This document shows, piece after piece, positions 36,893 through 49,935 of a stretch of 64,000 bases of DNA. The position numbers were made by a program, and so were the translations under genes. Below the pieces are notes generated by a model. That model saw only the letters and a list, made by a program, of their open reading frames with translations, made no database searches and was not told the origin of the DNA. The stretch comes from Zingiber officinale (taxonomy: Eukaryota; Streptophyta; Magnoliopsida; Zingiberales; Zingiberaceae). Where the stretch lies: NCBI RefSeq assembly GCF_018446385.1, contig NC_055996.1:126218532-126282531 (forward strand), written 5' to 3'. Every line of letters starts with the position of its first letter. Position 1 is the stretch's first letter.

Positions 36893-38345
36893 TGTTGGTG
36901 CAACATCTCTCAGGTCAAGGTTGACCTGGTTGACCAAGCTTGAGTCTTGGTTTGGGTTTCGATGTTTGACAATACAAGGTTGATTGAAGAAGAGTCAAGT
37001 AGGTCAAGGATTGACCGGATACTTGACTGGGAAGTCCTAACTGGGATGTTAGGCGAAGTGAAAGTCCTGGTGAGTGAAGTCAGGCAGCGGAGAAATCCTA
37101 GTAAGTGAAGCTAGGTGAAAGTCCTGGTGAGTGAAGCCAGGCAGAAGAGAAATCCTAGTGAGTGAAGCTAGGTAAAAATCCTAGTGAGTGAAGCTAGGTG
37201 AAAGTCCTGGTGAGTGAAGCCAGGCAGAAGAGAAATCCTAGTGAGTGAAGCTAGGTGAAAGTCCTGGTGAGTGAAGCCAGGCAGAAGTGAAGTCCTGGTG
37301 AGTGAAGCCAGGCAGAAAAGAAGTCCTAGTGAGTGAAGCCATGCATGAGGAAAAATCTAGATGGGTCAAGGTTGACCAGACATCAGGTGAAAGTCCAAGT
37401 AGGTCAAGAGAGTGACCGGATACTTGGCATGATGAAGGAAAGTCCAAGTAGGTCAAAGGAATTGACCGGACACTTGGTGAGGAGTCCTGGCAGGTCAAGG
37501 GAGTGACCAAAATGCTAGGCAGGATGTACCAACAGGTCAAGGTTGACCGGATGTTGGTTTGAGAGGCTTGAGACTTGGTTTTGGGCAAAAACCAAGAGCT
37601 GGATCGATCAGTGGATCGATCTAGGCTTTTCCCAGCGCACAGAAAGCCTCTGGATTGATCAGTGGATCGATCCAGAGGTCCCAATCGATCAGTGGATCGA
37701 TTGGGACGCTGCTGCTTCGCGCGATAAGCGCTGGATCGATGCGTGGATCGATCTAGGTGTTTTTCCAGAGCACAGAGGCGCTCTGGATCGATCCAAAGCC
37801 TCCCCGATCGATTGGGAGTTTTCGAATCGATCGGGATCCGACCGTTGCGTCGTATTTGAGCTGCAGGCGGGCGTCTCCTTCAGTAGCTCCCCACTGTTTT
37901 ATCTTAGACCTCTCGCCAGCTCCTCCACAGCGCTTTCAAAGCTCAGACCGCCAGTTCTTGAAGGATCTTGGAGGTTTTCCAAGTCAAGAGGCGGATCAAA
38001 GTCAAGAAGAGAAGCTAGGGTTAGGGTTTTCTGTACTCATTGTAAGCTTTGCGCTTGTATTTTGTTTCCCTTCCCTTTCTTCTTGTATTGAGAGTCTTGT
38101 AGGGCTTCTCCGCCTTCGGTAGTTACCATAAAGGAGAGTTTTATTAGTGGAGGGTGTGTGAGTAGGTGTGGATCCTTGGATTAGTCACCTCTTGTGAGGT
38201 GGATACCAAGTAAACCAACCGTGTTAGCGTTGTATGTTTTTGTTTCTTGTATTTCCGCTGCACATCTTCAAAGAAACAAGCAACATCAACCATGAAGTAC
38301 GCGACGAGCTATTCACCCCCCTCTAGCTACTTTTCGGTCCTAACA
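36893..38345 (+). repeat. 3' LTR (1453 bp)
   Basis: It follows the purine tract AAAAACGGGGAGAT and is collinear with the 5' LTR apart from the absent solo LTR and one ATCGATC unit difference. It keeps the hairpin array (37040-37560) and palindromes (37600-37830). Confidence 0.9.
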
Positions 38346-38884
38346 TTAGCTTCTACAATTATAGAAGCTAGTTGCTAACTTCTATATGGCTGAATGATCA
38401 GATAATTAATATATGAATATTTTGGGTATGCCACTTTAAAAAAGGCACAAAGAGACGTTCATTTGATTTTAATAAAAAATAGGACATCCATTTGACGAAA
38501 ACTTAAATGATGGATGCCTATTTAATTTTTGTCCATAATTATATATTTATTGTATTTTATGAACAAAATTAATCAACACATATCTTACTTATTATTTTAT
38601 TAAGAATCTTCTCCCTTTATTAACTAACTTTGGTGAAACCCAAAATAAAAGTACTTTAATGTCCTTTTTGTTATTCACACAAACAATAATTCTAAGATTT
38701 ATTAGTAATTTCCATAAATGCATTGATATAGAGTTCGAGACTCAGTTGCGCCGTATTATTGAAATTTTTTCTCATTAATCAATTAGAAATCTGGAGTTCT
38801 CTTTAGTTCCACATCTTATAATTGGGAACACTGCGACCAAAAAAGTTTCTATAAATACCTTGGCAATATAAAAATTTCCAGGAT

Positions 38885-39255
38885 TATCGACGGAAATATC
38901 CGTCGGCATTCCGTCGCTAAAGGGTCTTATTGACATATTTCCGATGGAAATCAATCTGTTGCGAGAATATGCGTCGGAACCTATTTTACCGACGGAAACC
39001 ATATTTCCGTCGGAAACTTACCGACGGAAATATATTTCCGTCGGTAAACACCGTTAGACAGCTGGCGCCAAGTTTTCCGACGGAAATAAAACTTTCGTCG
39101 GAACAGGGGACTGGAAAAACTTGTATCGTAAAATACCACGGGAAAAATCGTATCGTAAAATACCGACGGAAATGGAATTTTCGTCGATATTTACCGACGG
39201 AAACCATTTCCGTCGGTATTTTCCGAATAGAAATATTGACGGAATATAGATTCCG
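38885..39255. repeat. CACTA left subterminal ACCGACGGAA array
   Basis: More than ten copies of CGACGGAA or TTCCGTCG in both orientations, many as head-to-head pairs. The match with 43905-44155 ties the two ends to one element. Confidence 0.85.
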
Positions 39256-39920
39256 TCAGGAAAATAAAAAAAAACTGACAACCCCTATTTGTTTTCCCAT
39301 TCAAACATGTATACAAATTATATATCCATACAAAACCAATCATACAATCATAGATACAACCACAGATACAACCATAGTTTACAAATAAACTAACACAATC
39401 ACAGTTTACATATCTAACAAACCATATATAGATACACACAAACTTATAACACAATCCATAATATAGAAACAAACACTGTATATATATAAAAACATATAGA
39501 AACAACACACTCCATATATATAAAAACATATAGAATCAAACATAATATAGACAAAGCATTTCCGTGCTCAAATATATATAAATTCATACCATGATAACAT
39601 ATAATCCAAAACAACGTAACTACGAATGTAAAATCCTGCAAAAAAGTAAAATACAATAAATTATGATGAGATTGATATCGATTATAATTCAAAATATTAC
39701 ATATATGTATAATGAATATTACATTTAAAAAATAAATACCTAGATAGAAAGAAGATGATGATGATGATCGTGCTGAATATGTATACCCTGATGCCTGAAA
39801 CATATAATAATGTAATATTTAGAAATGAGCAGAGTAAAATAAAACAATCAAATATATTTTGCATGTAACTTGTATGATAAATAAAGATTTAAATAGTAGT
39901 TGAACAAACCTCGAAACATG

Positions 39921-40270
39921 CTAATCACCACGGTCTGATGGGTCTTGAGTCTCCTGTGACTTAGGACCATGTGGCGTCTGGGTGCGAGCGAAATTTGTCA
40001 CGATCTGTCGCATACTGGCAAAGAGAGTATCTTGCTCGGCCCTCCACTGATCCATAGAAGTCATCCTCTCATCCATTGACTTTAGTTGAGTGCGCAGTTC
40101 TTCATTTTCGCGTCTTAATGACTGCACCTCACTAGAAGAAGAGGAACTAGCACGACCCCTCGGAGTCCTAAAACGATCAAATGCCACTTTGGCCTGAGAG
40201 TTAAGGCCGTAGAGGGTGGAGTTTTTTGTCCTTCCACCAATAACATCATAATATATCTCATTTAGCGCGT
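39921..40270 (-). pseudogene. CACTA TNPA-like (Transposase_24 type) C-terminal fragment
   Basis: The - strand reads NEIYYDVIGGRTKNSTLYGL, then NSQAKVAFDRFRTPRG, a Ser-rich linker, and a coiled coil (VQSLRRENEELRTQL). The VxGGRxKN-YGLxSQA block is typical of the plant CACTA second protein, which binds subterminal repeats. The N-terminal part is missing, so it is a truncated remnant. Confidence 0.6.
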
Positions 40271-40489
40271 CGGTGGATAGAGACTATGACTCCTCCCCCT
40301 CTGATGGTGGCTGAGAGGCCTAAGCCACTTTTTATGTCATTTTCTCCTATGTTCAAAATTATAATATTGATCAATATTTAATTTGATATCAATTATTAAA
40401 GTTAATCAAAATAGAAATGCGTGAACAATTGTAATAAAGTTAATAATCTTACGTGTAGGGTCCGAGATCGAGAATCGACAAATTTACGT

Positions 40490-43375
40490 GTAGGGCCATA
40501 AATCATTTAATTCTGCAATTAGCGATTGCAAGAAAACATCTATCTTCTCTTTATGATTGGTTGGACCAGGAATAAGAATAGTAAGAAACATAAATTTATC
40601 TTTCATACACATCCAGGGTGGTAAATTGTATGTTGGCCAGGATGAATATTACTATCCCGATTGACCAAATGGTTGAAATCCATCAGCGGAAAGTTCCAAT
40701 CTCACATTACGTGGTTCCATTGCAAATGAGGGAAATACAGTATCAAGATGTTTTCATGCAGAGGAATCACAAGGACGACACATAATACCTCCTTCATGCT
40801 CATGTTCATGATGCCACGTCATGTGAGAAGCTGTAGCGACAGATACATATAAACGTTGAAGTATAGCAGTTAAAGGAAAATAATACATCACTTTCCAAGG
40901 AATATTTTTCCTTTTCTTCCCTAGTATGCGAGTACCATTCTTATAATGAGGGTGAGTATAGATTTTACATTGACTCAGTTCGCTATCTTCATGCCAAAAT
41001 ATCATGCAGTTGTTTACATAACAATCAATCTTCTCTACAGGTAAACCTAAATCTCTAACCAATTTCTTGGTACTGTAAAAACTATCTATCATTATGTTGT
41101 CAGCAGGAAGTAACTCTTGTTGGTGCAATATTCCCTAGGTCAAGGTTGACCTGGTTGACTGAGCTTGAATTGGGTCAAGCTCGAGTCTTGATGTTTGAGT
41201 TTCAATGTTTGACAATACATGAAGACAAGACATGGAGATTGCAGGTGCAATTGCTCATGTGGTGAGATTGTGAAGGAGAGTCAAGTAGGTCAAGGTTGAC
41301 TGGATACTTGACTGGAAAATCCTGGTGAGTGAAGCCAGGTGAAAGTCCTAACTGGGAGGTTAGGCAGAAGGAAAATCCTGGTGAGTGAAGCCAGGTGAAA
41401 GACCTAGTGAGTGAAGCTAGGCAGTATGGAAAGTCGTGGTGAGTGAAGCCAAGCAAATGAGAAGTCCTAGTGAGTGAAGCTAGGCAGAAGGGAAAACCTG
41501 GTGAGTGAAGCCAGGTGAAAAACCTAGTGAGTGAAGCTAGGTGAAAGTCCTGGTGAGTGAAGGCAGGCAGATGGAAAGACCTAGTGAGTGAAGCTAGGCA
41601 GAAGAAAATCCTGGTGAGTGAAGCCAGGTGAAAGACCTAGTGAGTGAAGCTAAGCAGTTGGAAGTCCTGGTGAGTGAAGCCAGGCAATTGGGAAAGTCCT
41701 AGTGAGTGAAGCCAGACACGAGGAAATCCAGATGGATCAAGGCTGATCAGACATCTGGTGTAGAAAAGTCCAAGTAGGTCAAAGGGATTGACTGGATACT
41801 TGGCATGAGGAAAAAAAGTCCGAGTGGGTCAAAAGGATTAACTGGACACTTGGTGAGGGAGTCCTAGCAGGTCAAGGGCGGCCGGATGCTAGGCATGATG
41901 TACCAATAGGTCATGGTTGACCGGATGTTGGTTTAGGGGACTTTGGACTTGGTTTTGGACAAAAACCATGAGCTGGATCGATCAGTCGATCAATTGGGCA
42001 AGTCCCCACGACAAGCCTTCTCCCAATCGATCAGTGGATCGATTGGGGAGAAGTGTCGCGTGAACAAAACAGCTCTGGATCGATCGGCTGATCGATCCAG
42101 AGCCCCCAATCGATCAGTGGATCGATTGGGAGGTTCGATTCTGCGCGATAAGTCCTGGATCGATCAGCCGATCGATCCAGGTAATTCCTGAGAGCACAGA
42201 GGCACTTTGGATCAATCAGTCGATCGATCCAAAGCCTCTCCAATCGATTGGGAGCAATCCAATTGATTGGGATCCGACCGTTGGCGTCGTATTTAGTTGC
42301 TGGCGAGCTGTTCTCTCGTAAGAACTTCCACGGCTTCGATTTTTCTCTTCAGCGATCTTCACATCAACTCCACAAAGTTCTTACCGCCAGATCTTGAGGG
42401 TTCTTGGAGATATTCCCAAGTCAAGAGGCGGATCTACAGCAAGAAGAAGAAATCTAGGGTTAGGGTTTTCTTGTGCTAACTTGTAAGCTTTTAGCTTGTA
42501 TTTTGTTCCCTTTCCCTTTCTTCTTATAGTGTGAACTTGTAGGACTTCTCTGCCTTCGGTAGTTACCGAAAAGGAGTATTTACATAGTGGAGGGTGTGTG
42601 AGTGTGTGGATCCTTGGATTAGTCACCTCTTCTTGAAGTGGATACCAAATAATCCTAGAGTTAGCGTTGTGTGGTTGTTTCTTTGTATTTTCCGCTGCAT
42701 ATCTTTTAAGAAACAAGCAACGACGAACACGGGATCACGCTGAGCTATTCACCCCCCCTCTAGCTACATAATCGGTCCCAACAACTCTGACATCAATTGA
42801 CAAATATCATCGTAACATCTTTCTGAAAAATGATATTCTGCTTTCATATTCAATAACCTTGTAGTAGCTGATAATTGCGAATGACCTGAGGGAATGCCTT
42901 CCCACACTTCTCTTTCACTAGCCTTTAACATTTCATATAGTTGCTGATATTCAGGTGCAGGTCTTTCGTTTATATTGAAATAATCAACTGCGGCATTCAT
43001 TGCATCGTGAACCATTGATTGCATTCCAATATCATAAGTTGATGAGTCATGCGCAGTAAAAGTTGTGCCAGATGATGAACCACCGGAAGACCCAATTGGT
43101 TCATACAAATAAGGTTCTCCGTAACAGTACCAATTGTAGTAATTTGGCACAAAACCATTCCTACATATATGCATTTTTACAGTATCTTCATCACGGAAAG
43201 CTCTATTTTGACATTTTTTATGATTGCACGGACACTTTAATTCTACACCATTCATATATTCTGGACGACTTTTAGCAAAGTTGATAAATTCTTCAACTTC
43301 AGCAATAAAATCATCTCTAATAAATCCATTTTCTAATCGATTATACATCCAAACTTTGTTTATAGACATTTTCAC
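40490..43375 (-). pseudogene. CACTA TNP2-like transposase, split and truncated
   Basis: The - strand frame runs 43375-42784 with MYNRLENGFIRDDFIAEVEE and a Cys/His part (LKCPCNHKKCQN), and reaches CQLMSEL. Across the solo LTR it resumes in frame at 41112 (LLPADNIMIDSFYSTKKLV). It then covers CNNCMIFW-like and YFPLTAILQRLY blocks and meets TGA at 40754-40756 where the family has Trp (SSAWKH). Coding-like sequence continues (MEPRNVRLELSADGFQPFG, then YNLPPWMCMKDKFMFLTILI) to about 40490. Order and motifs are those of TNP2/TNPD transposase. The catalytic C-terminal half is absent. Confidence 0.85.
41118..42783 (+). mobile_element. Solo LTR (1666 bp) inside the CACTA transposase
   Basis: It runs from TGTTGGTGCAATATTCC to ATCGGTCCCAACA with a perfect 5-bp duplication ACTCT at 41113-41117 and 42784-42788. 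It is related to the LTR at 29476 but clearly diverged. It has a 14-unit hairpin array (41310-41730) and an ATCGATC palindrome array (41970-42250). Orientation is opposite to the transposase gene. Confidence 0.9.
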
Positions 43376-43904
43376 CTAAAACTAATAAATTAAGAATTAG
43401 AAATGAGCTTAGATTAACGTATAAACACAAAACAAACAAAAGAACGATATTATGTTACAGATTAATATACAAACATAACATATATCTAAATTAAATCATG
43501 CTAAATAATATAAAATATAATAAACTAAATTATACCTGAAGCTGTGAAAGTCTACCGGAGAAGAGCAGCAAATACTATCTGTTTACAGAATAAAAATAAT
43601 TTAGCACAAAAATTATCAAAAAATTAATAAGTGGAAAGACAACCGGCGCAGGCCAGCACAATAGCCAACATTTCGCTGGCGGCCGACACAGCGGCCAGGA
43701 GGGCGCTGGCGACCTGCACAGCGACCAGCAGGCCACTGGTGGCAGGCAACGACGGCCAGTGTCGGCCGCCACAAAGGCTAGCAGGGAGAGGAAAAGAAAA
43801 ACGCGGGAGAGGAGTTCTTACAGGCGAAATCGAGGAGGAGGAAGAAGGTGCCACTGCGCGCGCGTGGAAAGAAAGCAAAGGGCTAGGGTTCGTGTTTTAG
43901 TCGG
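43376..43904. other. CACTA 5' non-coding part with GC-rich patch
   Basis: 43376-43620 is AT-rich leader or intron of the transposase gene. 43624-43890 is strikingly GC-rich with GCTGGCGACC/GGCCAGC words. It is open in several frames on both strands, which is a composition effect, and no product is recognised. It could be a 5' leader or a captured fragment. Confidence 0.35.
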
Positions 43905-44155
43905 ATTTACCGACGGAATCTAGATTCCGTCGGTAAAAAATAAATTACCGATGGAAACTCTTTTCCGTCGGTGAATCATTTTTTTTTTAAAAAAAACACA
44001 TTTATGACGGAATCAAAGATTCCATCGAAAAATTACCGACGGAATCTTTAATTCCGTCGGTAATGGAAATAATACGGACGGAATTTTTAATTCCGTCGGT
44101 GATTTCCAATATTACCGACGGAAATTATTTTCCGTCGGTAAGGTCGTCGGTAAAA
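43905..44155. repeat. CACTA right subterminal ACCGACGGAA array
   Basis: About ten ACCGACGGAATC / GATTCCGTCGGT copies, several as near-perfect inverted pairs, next to the CACTA terminus at 44173. Confidence 0.85.
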
Positions 44156-44173
44156 CTGTATTTTTTTGTAGTG

Positions 44174-46022
<1,849 letters not shown>

Positions 46023-46890
46023 TTGCTCTGATTTGCTTGTCTGATCTGATTAGGGTTTAGGTTTTTGCTGTTGTCTACTACTACCTCTGTGTTTGAATCC
46101 CCTACTGGGATGTAAAAAAGTTTTATTATCGAAGTTTGCTTTTTGCAATTTTACGCTATGCTATTCTTTTTAATGCTTGCTACATTGAACGATGAATGCT
46201 TTCGTTGTTGTGTTCTTCCGTGAAACAAACTTAAATAAGTGAAGTCTGTCATGTGAGTATTCTTCTTTTCAAATTGAGGTTTAAAATTGTTATCTTATTT
46301 GTTTACCACGATGCGGCTGGAGAAATTGATTCAGAGCTCGATCTTTGAAAAATCCGAATCTGTGATAAATTTTACAATGAAAATAAATTCGTCTGATAAA
46401 TTAGTGAAAACGATTTCATTGCTGATTTGCAATGAAAATTTTTTTGTCATTGATTTGTGATGTTAATTAATGTTGTTGATTTGTTATGAAAATTAATTTT
46501 GTTTATGACGAATAAAATTTTGTTATAAATTAGCAGTGAAAAATATTTTTGTATTTATGATAATTTTTTATTTTTAAGGCAAAATTTTACGTTAACATAT
46601 TTGATGAATTTTTTTTGGGTATAAGACTTTGTCCAACAATTTTTTTTAGTAAAATTGCAAGATTTGTCACAAGATAATAATTTTTTAATGAAAATATGAA
46701 ATTAAATAATATTTAATATCATAAAATATAATGAAATAAAAATTAAATATTATTAATAATTATTTAAATAGAACATATCTTGTGCAATTAAGTTTGTATA
46801 ATTAACATCTTTAACTATTTTTTTTCAATAGATAATATTTTTAATTTATTTAATTTTTTTTGTGACATGATTCTTTGAAGATAAGTTCAT
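46023..46890. other. H3 3' region and AT-rich spacer
   Basis: The first 150 bp is likely 3' untranslated sequence. The rest is AT-rich with short GAAAAT-type repeats. It leads into the decayed hAT-like element. No gene seen. Confidence 0.4.
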
Positions 46891-46899
46891 TATTTAAAT

Positions 46900-47746
46900 A
46901 TGTAACTGATATAATCAACAAAATCCTATAGACAACATAAGTAATTAAACATCTAATGCTCTTTTTAAGACCATGTTAAAATTGATAACTCATATGATGT
47001 CTAACTTGTCATTATATTTCAAAGTTTTTTCAAGATTTTTATAAGATTTTATTAGGTTATCATTATTAGCAAATTTCAATATTTCTAAATTGAATAAAAA
47101 TACAAATGTTTCTTGAAATTATTCAAATCGAGTTTTTGGTAAATAAATAGTTTGATCCATTAAAAAGGAAAAATAATTAACTTTAAAAGATTTTTCAGAT
47201 GATTGCATCACATCTTCATTACTATTTTCGTCAAATTATTTCTTTCTTCATATATTAATTTTTCTTTGAACATAGTTCTAATTTTCATTTCTTCCGCCAT
47301 TTGCTTTGCTTCCATCATGACCTTATCAAATCAAAACTCTCTATACTTTTCAAAAGTAAGAACAAGTCCTTTAATTGTTGAATTGCAACATCAATGTCTA
47401 TATTTTCATGTTGAAAAAATTTACTCAAGGTATTAATCACATGCAACAACTTATACCAAATTACCATGCCAAGCAAGAATTCAAAATTTTCAAGTTCATA
47501 TATTGTGAATGATTCAGTTTCACTCTTTATTTTTGGATTATTACTCATTTATGCCAAATCAAGTAAAACATTTTTAATTTTTTATGTTTTTTCTTTTATA
47601 GCTTTCACATTTTTAACATGACTTTCTCAATGGGTTTGTGACAATAGTCTAACAGTTAGGCCTTCTATGTGATCTTTAAAAACTTTCCAATGCTTGGCAG
47701 AAGAAGAAAACAATGTATAAATATATTGTATCACTCTAAACATAGA
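46900..47746 (-). pseudogene. hAT-like transposase (TTF/DUF4371 type), C-terminal half
   Basis: The - strand from 47746 reads SMFRVIQYIYTLFSSSAKHW, KVFKDHIEGLTVRLLSQTH, a stop (Trp is usual), ESHVKNVKAI, then ELENFEFLLGMVIWYKLLHV and DIDVAIQQLKDLFLLLKSIE, and near 46950-47100 FLFNLEILKFANNDNLIKS. This is the second half of the plant hAT-like, MYM/TTF zinc-finger transposase family. It joins in sense to the half at 57678-58993. Multiple stops make it dead. Confidence 0.75.
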
Positions 47747-49032
47747 CATAGTGTTGGTACAGGGTGCACTAGATGTTTAACCCTGAGTTTTGAGATTGGT
47801 AAAGAATTCAAAGTTAAGCTATGTTATAAGTTAATTAGGTTGACTAAGTGTGCATATAGCTTAACTAGAAAGTTTTAATAGGTTAAGTTGACTAGATACT
47901 AGGCAAGGTAAAAATCTTAGTGGATAATAAGCAAAGATAAAATTCCTAGTAGGTTAAGTTGTTTGGATATTAGGCAAAGGAAAACCCTAGTAGGTCAGTT
48001 AAACCCTAGGTAGAAGACTTTGACAGATTGAGTACACCAGGCAAGAAGCCTATGTTGGAACTCCAAGACGTTTTGATGTGATCAAACAAGTTAAGTTAGA
48101 CCCTGTTTGGTTTAACCCTTGTGTCTAAGTGTGTAGGAGTTTAGGAGCACAACAAGTCGAGCGAAAGATACGGCTAGCGAGAAGAACGACACGGGGAGAG
48201 AGCCGACGAGCTCGGTGCGTCCAAGGGACGAGGTGCCGCGGAAGAGTACACCGGTGGACGAGAAGAACGTACGCGACGTTCGAGGAACGAGAAACCGGGG
48301 AGGAAGGTTGCTCGAGGAGAAGGCCGGAAGTTGGGTTCGGGTGAGCCCTGTTCCGAATGGCCGAGATCACCCAAGCTAGCAGAGTCAGAGCGAAAGACTC
48401 GGACCGAGGCGAGCTGAATCGGAGCAGAGATCTCGGACGTAAAAAGTCAATCGGAGTTGACTTTGGGGGTCCGGACGCCCGGAACAGTCTGAGGCGCCCG
48501 GAACAGTCCAAGGCGCCCGGAACCCTTCTAGGCGCCTAGATCGAGATTTTATCCAGATCGTGGTAAACCGCGATCCGTGCGAAAGGGATAAAATTTTATC
48601 CCCCCTAGAGCGCCCGGAACCCTTCCAGGCACCCCGAACAGTGCTATAAATATAGCACTAATTTTCATAGTTAAATAAATTCACTTGTAATCTAATTTTC
48701 TGTGTTATACTTTTCTGTCTGTGCTGTTAACGCTGTAAGAGACTACTCCGCCCGAAAGAGATCTTCAGATAGTGCACCATATTCTCCTTGGATTATCAAT
48801 TTTCTTATTGCAAACCAAGTAACTCCTTTAATTTGTGTCTGCTTTCTTTTAATTAGAATCTTTGCTTTTTATTTACAAGTGTTCTTTATTTAGTTATAAG
48901 CCGAGAAAGGGTTGGTTTATTTTTCAAGGCAATTCACTCCTCCTCTTTTGCCAACCTCCAAAGGGACCAACAAATGGTATCAGAGCGAGGACGCTTCAGA
49001 AGTACTAATCGCCGACCGAAACAAAGGAACCA

Positions 49033-49935
49033 ATGGCTGGACCAAGCATCGTTCCACCAAAATTCGAGGGAGATTTCGCACACTGGAAACGTCGTATGGA
49101 GGTATTTCTGAAAATCGATTTCGAAATTCGTTTAATAATAAAATATGGTTTTGTAGTTCCGATGAATTCAAATGGAGAAGAAAAAGAAGAAGGTCATTGG
49201 ACGAAGAAGGAGAAAAATGATTCTGTAGCGAATAACCTAGCGAAGTATCACTTGCTGAGCGTGCTGCCGCCTCAAGAAGTCAACCGCATCGGAAGCTACT
49301 CGTCGGCCAAAGAACTTTGGGAAAAATTCCTGGAACTCCACGAAGGCACATCTGAAGCCAAGCTCGCAAGAAAAGATATACTTCGGAACAAACTAACGAA
49401 CATCCGTCTGGAAAGAGGTGAGAAAGTAGCTGATCTACACGCAAAGGTAAAAGAGTTAATTACCAGACTTGAGAACCTCGGTGAAACGGTAACCAATCGG
49501 GACACTATACGCTACGCATTCAACGCTTTTCCAAGAACTTCGGAATGGACCTCGATAATCAATGCCTACTACATTTCAAAGGACCTGGGGGTAAGTACCC
49601 TAGAGGAATTATTTTCTACTCTTGAATTATACGAAACCAGATGTGCAGGGACAACAAAGGAATCAAGCCAAATTATGATGCTAAATGCAACCAAGAAGGA
49701 TGAACCTGAGTTAGACTCAGAAGAAGATCAAGAAGCGTATATGGTAAGGAATTTTAAAAAATTCTTTCGATCTAATAAATTTAAAAAAATACAGAATGAG
49801 AAGAATCCGAGAAATAGAAGAAGGGTTCATTGCTACCAGTGTCAAAAGGAAGGACACTTAAAAGAGGATTGCCCAGAACTCAAGAAAGATAAAGTCAAGA
49901 TACCCAAGAAGTACAAGAATCTAAAAGCTACTTGA
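49033..49935 (+). CDS. Copia-type Gag (UBN2) with one zinc knuckle, about 300 aa
   Basis: It starts MAGPSIVPPKFEGDFAHWKR, followed by the canonical UBN2 blocks ELWEKFLELHEG, LTNIRLERGEKVADLH and DTIRYAFNAFPRTSEW, with a CCHC knuckle at C267, C270, H275, C280. The stop TGA 49933 stands where related Gags have Trp (KAT-W-DDTSSSESE). The frame continues as DDTSSSESEVQEYAGLALMA, then decays. A coiled-coil trace (FEKVKVENDKLKEEIENLKN) persists at 50256-50320. The protein may be truncated by one nonsense change. No pol follows. Confidence 0.8.
   Translation: MAGPSIVPPKFEGDFAHWKRRMEVFLKIDFEIRLIIKYGFVVPMNSNGEEKEEGHWTKKEKNDSVANNLAKYHLLSVLPPQEVNRIGSYSSAKELWEKFLELHEGTSEAKLARKDILRNKLTNIRLERGEKVADLHAKVKELITRLENLGETVTNRDTIRYAFNAFPRTSEWTSIINAYYISKDLGVSTLEELFSTLELYETRCAGTTKESSQIMMLNATKKDEPELDSEEDQEAYMVRNFKKFFRSNKFKKIQNEKNPRNRRRVHCYQCQKEGHLKEDCPELKKDKVKIPKKYKNLKAT

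Larger units (their letters stand above)
29476..38345 (+). mobile_element. Gag-only Copia-type LTR retrotransposon (TR-GAG-like)
   Basis: LTRs at 29476-32574 and 36893-38345 begin TGTTGGTGCAACATC and end TTTTCGGTCCTAACA. A perfect primer-binding site TGGTATCAGAGC is at 32577-32588 and a purine tract AAAAACGGGGAGAT precedes the 3' LTR. Flanks TTAGT and TTAGC match at 4 of 5. The interior encodes only a gag protein, with no protease, integrase or reverse transcriptase, so it must depend on enzymes supplied in trans. The LTRs are highly alike by eye once the foreign insert in the 5' LTR is removed. Confidence 0.85.
28678..38535. mobile_element. Non-autonomous TIR element hosting an LTR retrotransposon
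   Basis: The ends TGGGCAAAAATTAAAAGGG and CCTATTTAATTTTTGTCCA are imperfect inverted repeats, flanked by TAATTAT at 28671-28677 and 38536-38542. Once the LTR element is removed, about 1 kb remains. Its left part (28810-29475) is an array of GTAGAAGCTAGCAACTAG / CTAGCTTCTAC inverted words that resumes at 38346. No transposase. The superfamily is uncertain. Confidence 0.6.
38829..44173 (-). mobile_element. CACTA (En/Spm) element, internally deleted, with solo LTR
   Basis: The right terminus on the - strand reads CACTACAAAAAAATACAG and the left terminus is a diverged CACTGCGACCAAAAAAG. Subterminal regions 38885-39255 and 43905-44155 are dense in ACCGACGGAA and its inverse TTCCGTCGGT, the usual transposase-binding arrays. 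It encodes TNP2-like and TNPA-like remnants on the - strand. The 3-bp target duplication was not confirmed. Confidence 0.8.

Noticed and set aside
39054-39388. Frames of 73-152 codons in both directions
   Set aside because: They arise from the CCGACGGAA subterminal repeats of the CACTA element.
43624-43900. 84-89 codon frames on both strands
   Set aside because: GC-rich Ala/Ser/Arg composition frames within the CACTA element; no family match.
48125-48511. 128-codon reverse frame in the LTR, with a relative at 51276-51525
   Set aside because: It is repeated in both LTRs of the element in different lengths and is open because of GC-rich LTR sequence; it is not a gene.
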